Below, one piece after another: positions 60,844 through 64,000 of a DNA stretch of 64,000 nt. The position numbers were made by a program, and so were the translations under genes. Source of the DNA: Verrucomicrobia bacterium S94 (GTDB lineage: Bacteria > Verrucomicrobiota > Kiritimatiellia > Kiritimatiellales > Pontiellaceae); contig CP036201.1 of assembly GCA_004299845.1 (NCBI GenBank), positions 2,418,001-2,482,000 of the forward strand, written 5' to 3'. Below the pieces are notes generated by a model, which worked only from the letters and a program-made list of their open reading frames with translations, was not told where the DNA came from and ran no database searches. Position 1 is the stretch's first letter. Every line of letters begins with the position of its first letter.

Positions 60844-63800
60844 ATGAAAGAAACTGCATACACATCCGACGCCGGCAACCGCTTTGCTCAACTGCTGAAA
60901 AAACAGCACCTGATGCTCGATGGCGCCATGGGCACCATGATTCAGCAGCATAAACTCGAAGAGGCGGACTTTCGCGGTGAACGCTTCGCCGACCACCCCT
61001 CCGATCTGAAGGGCAACAACGATCTGCTGGTGATTACCAAGCCGCAGATCATTGAAGATATTCATGTAAAGTTTATCGAAGCCGGCGCTGACATCATTGA
61101 AACCAACACCTTCAGTTCCACCACCATTTCCCAGGCCGATTACGGCCTCGAACCGCTCGTCCGCGAACTGAATATTGCGGCCGCCCAGGTGGCGCGCAAA
61201 GCCGTGAACCGGGTGCTTGAAAAAAATCCGGAACGCTCCCTGTTTGTTGCCGGCTCCATCGGTCCGACCAACCGGACGGCATCCATTTCACCGGACGTGA
61301 ACGACCCGGGCTATCGCGCCGTCACTTTTGATGACCTCGTCACCGCCTATGCTGAACAGACCGAAGCCCTGATTGAAGGCGGTGTGGACATCCTGCTGGT
61401 TGAAACCATTTTCGATACCCTTAACGCCAAGGCCGCCCTCTTCGCCATTGAGGAGGTTTTTGAAAAAACCGGAACCCGGCTTCCCGTGATGATTTCCGTG
61501 ACCATTACCGACAAATCCGGCCGGACGCTTTCCGGTCAGACGCCGGAGGCATTCTGGTATTCCATCGAACATGCCAATCCGATTTCGGTGGGTCTTAACT
61601 GCGCGCTGGGCGCCGCAGATATGCGCCCCTATCTCGAAGAGCTTTCCAATGCGGCCCACTGCTTTATCAGCATTTATGCAAACGCCGGCCTGCCCAATGC
61701 GTTCGGCGGCTATGACGATACCCCTGAAGATATGGCCCGAGTCTACGACGACTTTGCAAAGCACGGCCTCGCCAATATCTGGGGCGGATGCTGCGGTACG
61801 ACCCCCGACCATATTCGGGAGCTGGCCGCTGCGGTAAAAAAATATCCGCCGCGTGTTCCTCCCGCACGATCCACCACACCGCGGTTCAGCGGACTTGAAC
61901 CCCTGCGGATCACCCCCGAAATGAATCTGGTGATGGTGGGCGAACGGTCCAACATTACCGGTTCACCGAAATTTGCCCGACTGATCCGTGAAGGAAATCT
62001 CGACGAAGCCCTTCAGATTGCCCGTCATCAGGTGGAAAACGGGGCCAACCTCATTGATATCAATATGGATGAAGGTCTCATTGATTCCAAAGATATGATG
62101 GTCAGATTTCTGAATCTGGTCGCTTCCGAACCCGACATCTGCCGCGTTCCGATCATGATCGATTCATCCAAATGGGAGGTCATTGAAGCCGGTCTTAAAT
62201 GCATTCAGGGCAAAGGAATCGTCAACTCGATCAGCCTTAAAGAAGGCGAAGATCAGTTCCGCGAACACGCACGCAAAATCCAGCGCTACGGTGCCGGCAT
62301 GGTGGTTATGGCTTTTGACGAAAAGGGGCAGGCCGACACCACCGAGCGGCGTATCGCAATCTGTACACGGGCCTACCGCATTCTCGTGGATGAAATCGGA
62401 ATCGATCCGACCGATATTATTTTCGACCCCAACGTTTTTCCGGTCGGCACCGGCATGGAAGAGCACCGCATCAATGCCGTCTCCTTCTTTGAAGCCACCA
62501 AAGTCATACGCGAAACCCTGCCCGGCGTTTCCGTAAGCGGCGGCATCAGCAATGTCTCATTCTCCTTCCGCGGCAACAACCGGGTACGCGAAGCCATCCA
62601 CGCCGCCTTCCTCTATCACGGCATGGAGGCCGGCCTGAATATGGGCATCGTTAATCCAGGGATGCTCGAAGTGTATGATGAAGTACCTAAAGAACTGATG
62701 ACACTCGTAGAAGACGTAGTGCTGAACCGCAGCGAAGAGGCCACAGAAAAACTGATTGACTATGCCGAACAGATCAAAGCCGAAGGCAACGGCGCAAAAA
62801 AAGAGGTTGAAACCCAGGCCTGGCGTGAGGAAAGCGTGGAAAAACGGCTTAAACATGCTCTAGTGAAAGGCATCGTCGAATATGTTGAAGACGACGTCGA
62901 GGAGGCCCGGCAGAAATACGACCGCCCGCTGCATGTGATTGAAGGACCGCTGATGGCTGGAATGGATGTGGTCGGCGACCTGTTCGGTTCCGGTAAAATG
63001 TTCCTCCCGCAGGTTGTGAAAAGCGCGCGCGTCATGAAAAAGGCCGTCGCCTATCTCCTCCCCTACATGGAGGAGGAAAAAGAAGACGGCGAAGTCACCA
63101 CCGCCGGAAAAGTCCTGCTCGCCACGGTGAAAGGCGATGTACACGACATCGGCAAAAATATCGTCGGCGTCGTTCTGGCCTGCAACAACTTCGAGGTCAA
63201 AGATATCGGCGTCATGGTGCCATGCGAAACCATCCTGAAAGAAGCCCGCGAATGGGGAGCCGATATCATCGGCCTCTCCGGCCTGATCACGCCGTCGCTC
63301 GATGAAATGGTGCACGTGGCCAAAGAGATGGAACGCGAAGGCCTGAAAACGCCCCTGCTGATCGGCGGCGCCACCACCAGCAAAAAACATACGGCGGTGA
63401 AAATCGCCCCCGAATTCAGCGGACTCTCCATGCATGTGCTCGATGCATCCCGTGCGGTTACGGTCGTGCAGTCCATCCTGAGTAATGATGAAAAATTCCG
63501 GAAGGCCGTGAAGTTTGAATACAACGCCATCAAAGAACAGCACGAAGCCTCGCAGGAGGTTCGCGAATTCCAGACGCTTGAAAATGCGCGGGCACGTGCC
63601 CTGCCCTTCGACTGGGAAAACTATACACCGCCCACGCCGGAATTCATCGGTATTCGCGAGGTGAATGTAACCCTGAAAGAGCTGGCCGAATGGATCGACT
63701 GGACACCGTTTTTCTGGACCTGGGAACTGGAAGGCAAATATCCGACCATCCTGGAAAAACCCGGCGAACCCGGTGCCCGCGCCCGCGAGGTTTTTGACGA

Positions 63801-64000
63801 TGCCCAGGCTATGCTCAAACAGATTATTGAAGAGGACTGGTTTACCCCGAAGGGTGTTCACGCCTTTTTCCCGGCGGCGCGTGTCGGCGACAGCATCGAA
63901 GTTTATGCCGATGAATCGCGTACCGAAAAAATAAATACCCTTCATTTTCTGCGACAGCAGATGATTAAAAAAGACAAAACACCGAATCGCAGCCTGTGCG
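60844..64000 (+). CDS. metH: Cobalamin-dependent methionine synthase (partial, C-terminus off window)
   Basis: The first 1052 codons of MetH (full proteins are about 1200-1250 aa). It transfers methyl from methyltetrahydrofolate to homocysteine through cobalamin. The homocysteine domain starts [12 protein letters not shown], with zinc cysteines in VGLNCALG (about 252) and GGCCGTTP (about 316). The pterin domain follows ([19 protein letters not shown]). The cobalamin module has [14 protein letters not shown], whose His (about 766) ligates cobalt, and [15 protein letters not shown]. The activation domain begins [14 protein letters not shown] and is cut at the window edge. It reads cleanly, so the prophage has not broken it. 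Confidence 0.97.
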   Translation, partial: MKETAYTSDAGNRFAQLLKKQHLMLDGAMGTMIQQHKLEEADFRGERFADHPSDLKGNNDLLVITKPQIIEDIHVKFIEAGADIIETNTFSSTTISQADYGLEPLVRELNIAAAQVARKAVNRVLEKNPERSLFVAGSIGPTNRTASISPDVNDPGYRAVTFDDLVTAYAEQTEALIEGGVDILLVETIFDTLNAKAALFAIEEVFEKTGTRLPVMISVTITDKSGRTLSGQTPEAFWYSIEHANPISVGLNCALGAADMRPYLEELSNAAHCFISIYANAGLPNAFGGYDDTPEDMARVYDDFAKHGLANIWGGCCGTTPDHIRELAAAVKKYPPRVPPARSTTPRFSGLEPLRITPEMNLVMVGERSNITGSPKFARLIREGNLDEALQIARHQVENGANLIDINMDEGLIDSKDMMVRFLNLVASEPDICRVPIMIDSSKWEVIEAGLKCIQGKGIVNSISLKEGEDQFREHARKIQRYGAGMVVMAFDEKGQADTTERRIAICTRAYRILVDEIGIDPTDIIFDPNVFPVGTGMEEHRINAVSFFEATKVIRETLPGVSVSGGISNVSFSFRGNNRVREAIHAAFLYHGMEAGLNMGIVNPGMLEVYDEVPKELMTLVEDVVLNRSEEATEKLIDYAEQIKAEGNGAKKEVETQAWREESVEKRLKHALVKGIVEYVEDDVEEARQKYDRPLHVIEGPLMAGMDVVGDLFGSGKMFLPQVVKSARVMKKAVAYLLPYMEEEKEDGEVTTAGKVLLATVKGDVHDIGKNIVGVVLACNNFEVKDIGVMVPCETILKEAREWGADIIGLSGLITPSLDEMVHVAKEMEREGLKTPLLIGGATTSKKHTAVKIAPEFSGLSMHVLDASRAVTVVQSILSNDEKFRKAVKFEYNAIKEQHEASQEVREFQTLENARARALPFDWENYTPPTPEFIGIREVNVTLKELAEWIDWTPFFWTWELEGKYPTILEKPGEPGARAREVFDDAQAMLKQIIEEDWFTPKGVHAFFPAARVGDSIEVYADESRTEKINTLHFLRQQMIKKDKTPNRSLC

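Overview
The window looks like a chromosomal segment from a Gram-negative bacterium of the Planctomycetes-Verrucomicrobia-Chlamydiae group, perhaps Kiritimatiellota. That placement is an inference: it rests on the tuf-rpmG-tRNA-secE-nusG-rplKAJL-rpoBC block, on exported proteins with the 'TNG...FFR' flavour common in Verrucomicrobia-like genomes, and on extragenic palindromes. Nothing in the window gives a species name.

Host core, left (1-9.2 kb). The minus strand carries the str/S10 region in the order rpsL-rpsG-fusA-rpsJ-rplC-rplD, with rplD cut by the window edge. Upstream of rpsL are an intergenic stretch, a cold-shock gene on the plus strand, an IS110-family element with a structured leader that is a candidate bridge RNA, a nitronate monooxygenase gene broken by one in-frame TGA, and an Ada-like AraC-methyltransferase gene. 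These genes separate rpoC from rpsL, which are adjacent in many bacteria.

Host core, centre (9.2-28.6 kb). The minus strand reads tRNA-Thr, tuf, rpmG, tRNA-Trp, secE, nusG, rplK, rplA, rplJ, rplL, rpoB, rpoC. It starts from a good sigma-70-type promoter at 22.1 kb and ends at a strong terminator at 9.2 kb. A PilB/GspE ATPase gene runs the other way. It is followed by an exported protein, a short-chain dehydrogenase, a zinc-finger protein with a very basic N-terminus, and DNA polymerase IV (dinB).

Prophage (about 28.67-60.6 kb). A transposable Mu-like prophage of about 32 kb lies between dinB and metH. Its ends are marked by inverted copies of a 20-bp sequence matching at 18 of 20 positions. 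Early genes run rightward from a central control region at 52 kb: Ner-like regulator, excisionase-like protein, a DUF3102-like protein, MuA-like transposase, MuB-like ATPase, a sigma-region-4-like peptide, Gam, a GemA-like protein and an ASCH protein. Late genes run leftward from 50.9 to 28.7 kb: small and large terminase, portal, protease/scaffold, decoration, capsid, gp36/gp37-like, tail tube, a cassette of exported proteins, a papain-like peptidase, the F- and G-like head proteins, tape measure and tail hub. No sheath or contractile baseplate genes are seen, so a siphovirus-like virion is likely. The divergent layout with a central repressor differs from Mu, where the repressor sits at one end.

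The most unusual part is the late-operon cassette at 33.9-40.5 kb. Eight of nine consecutive genes encode proteins with Sec signal peptides or a lipobox. Three of them are tandem paralogues with repeated coiled-coil-like motifs of the kind seen in tail fibres. The window closes with metH (methionine synthase), which runs off the right edge.
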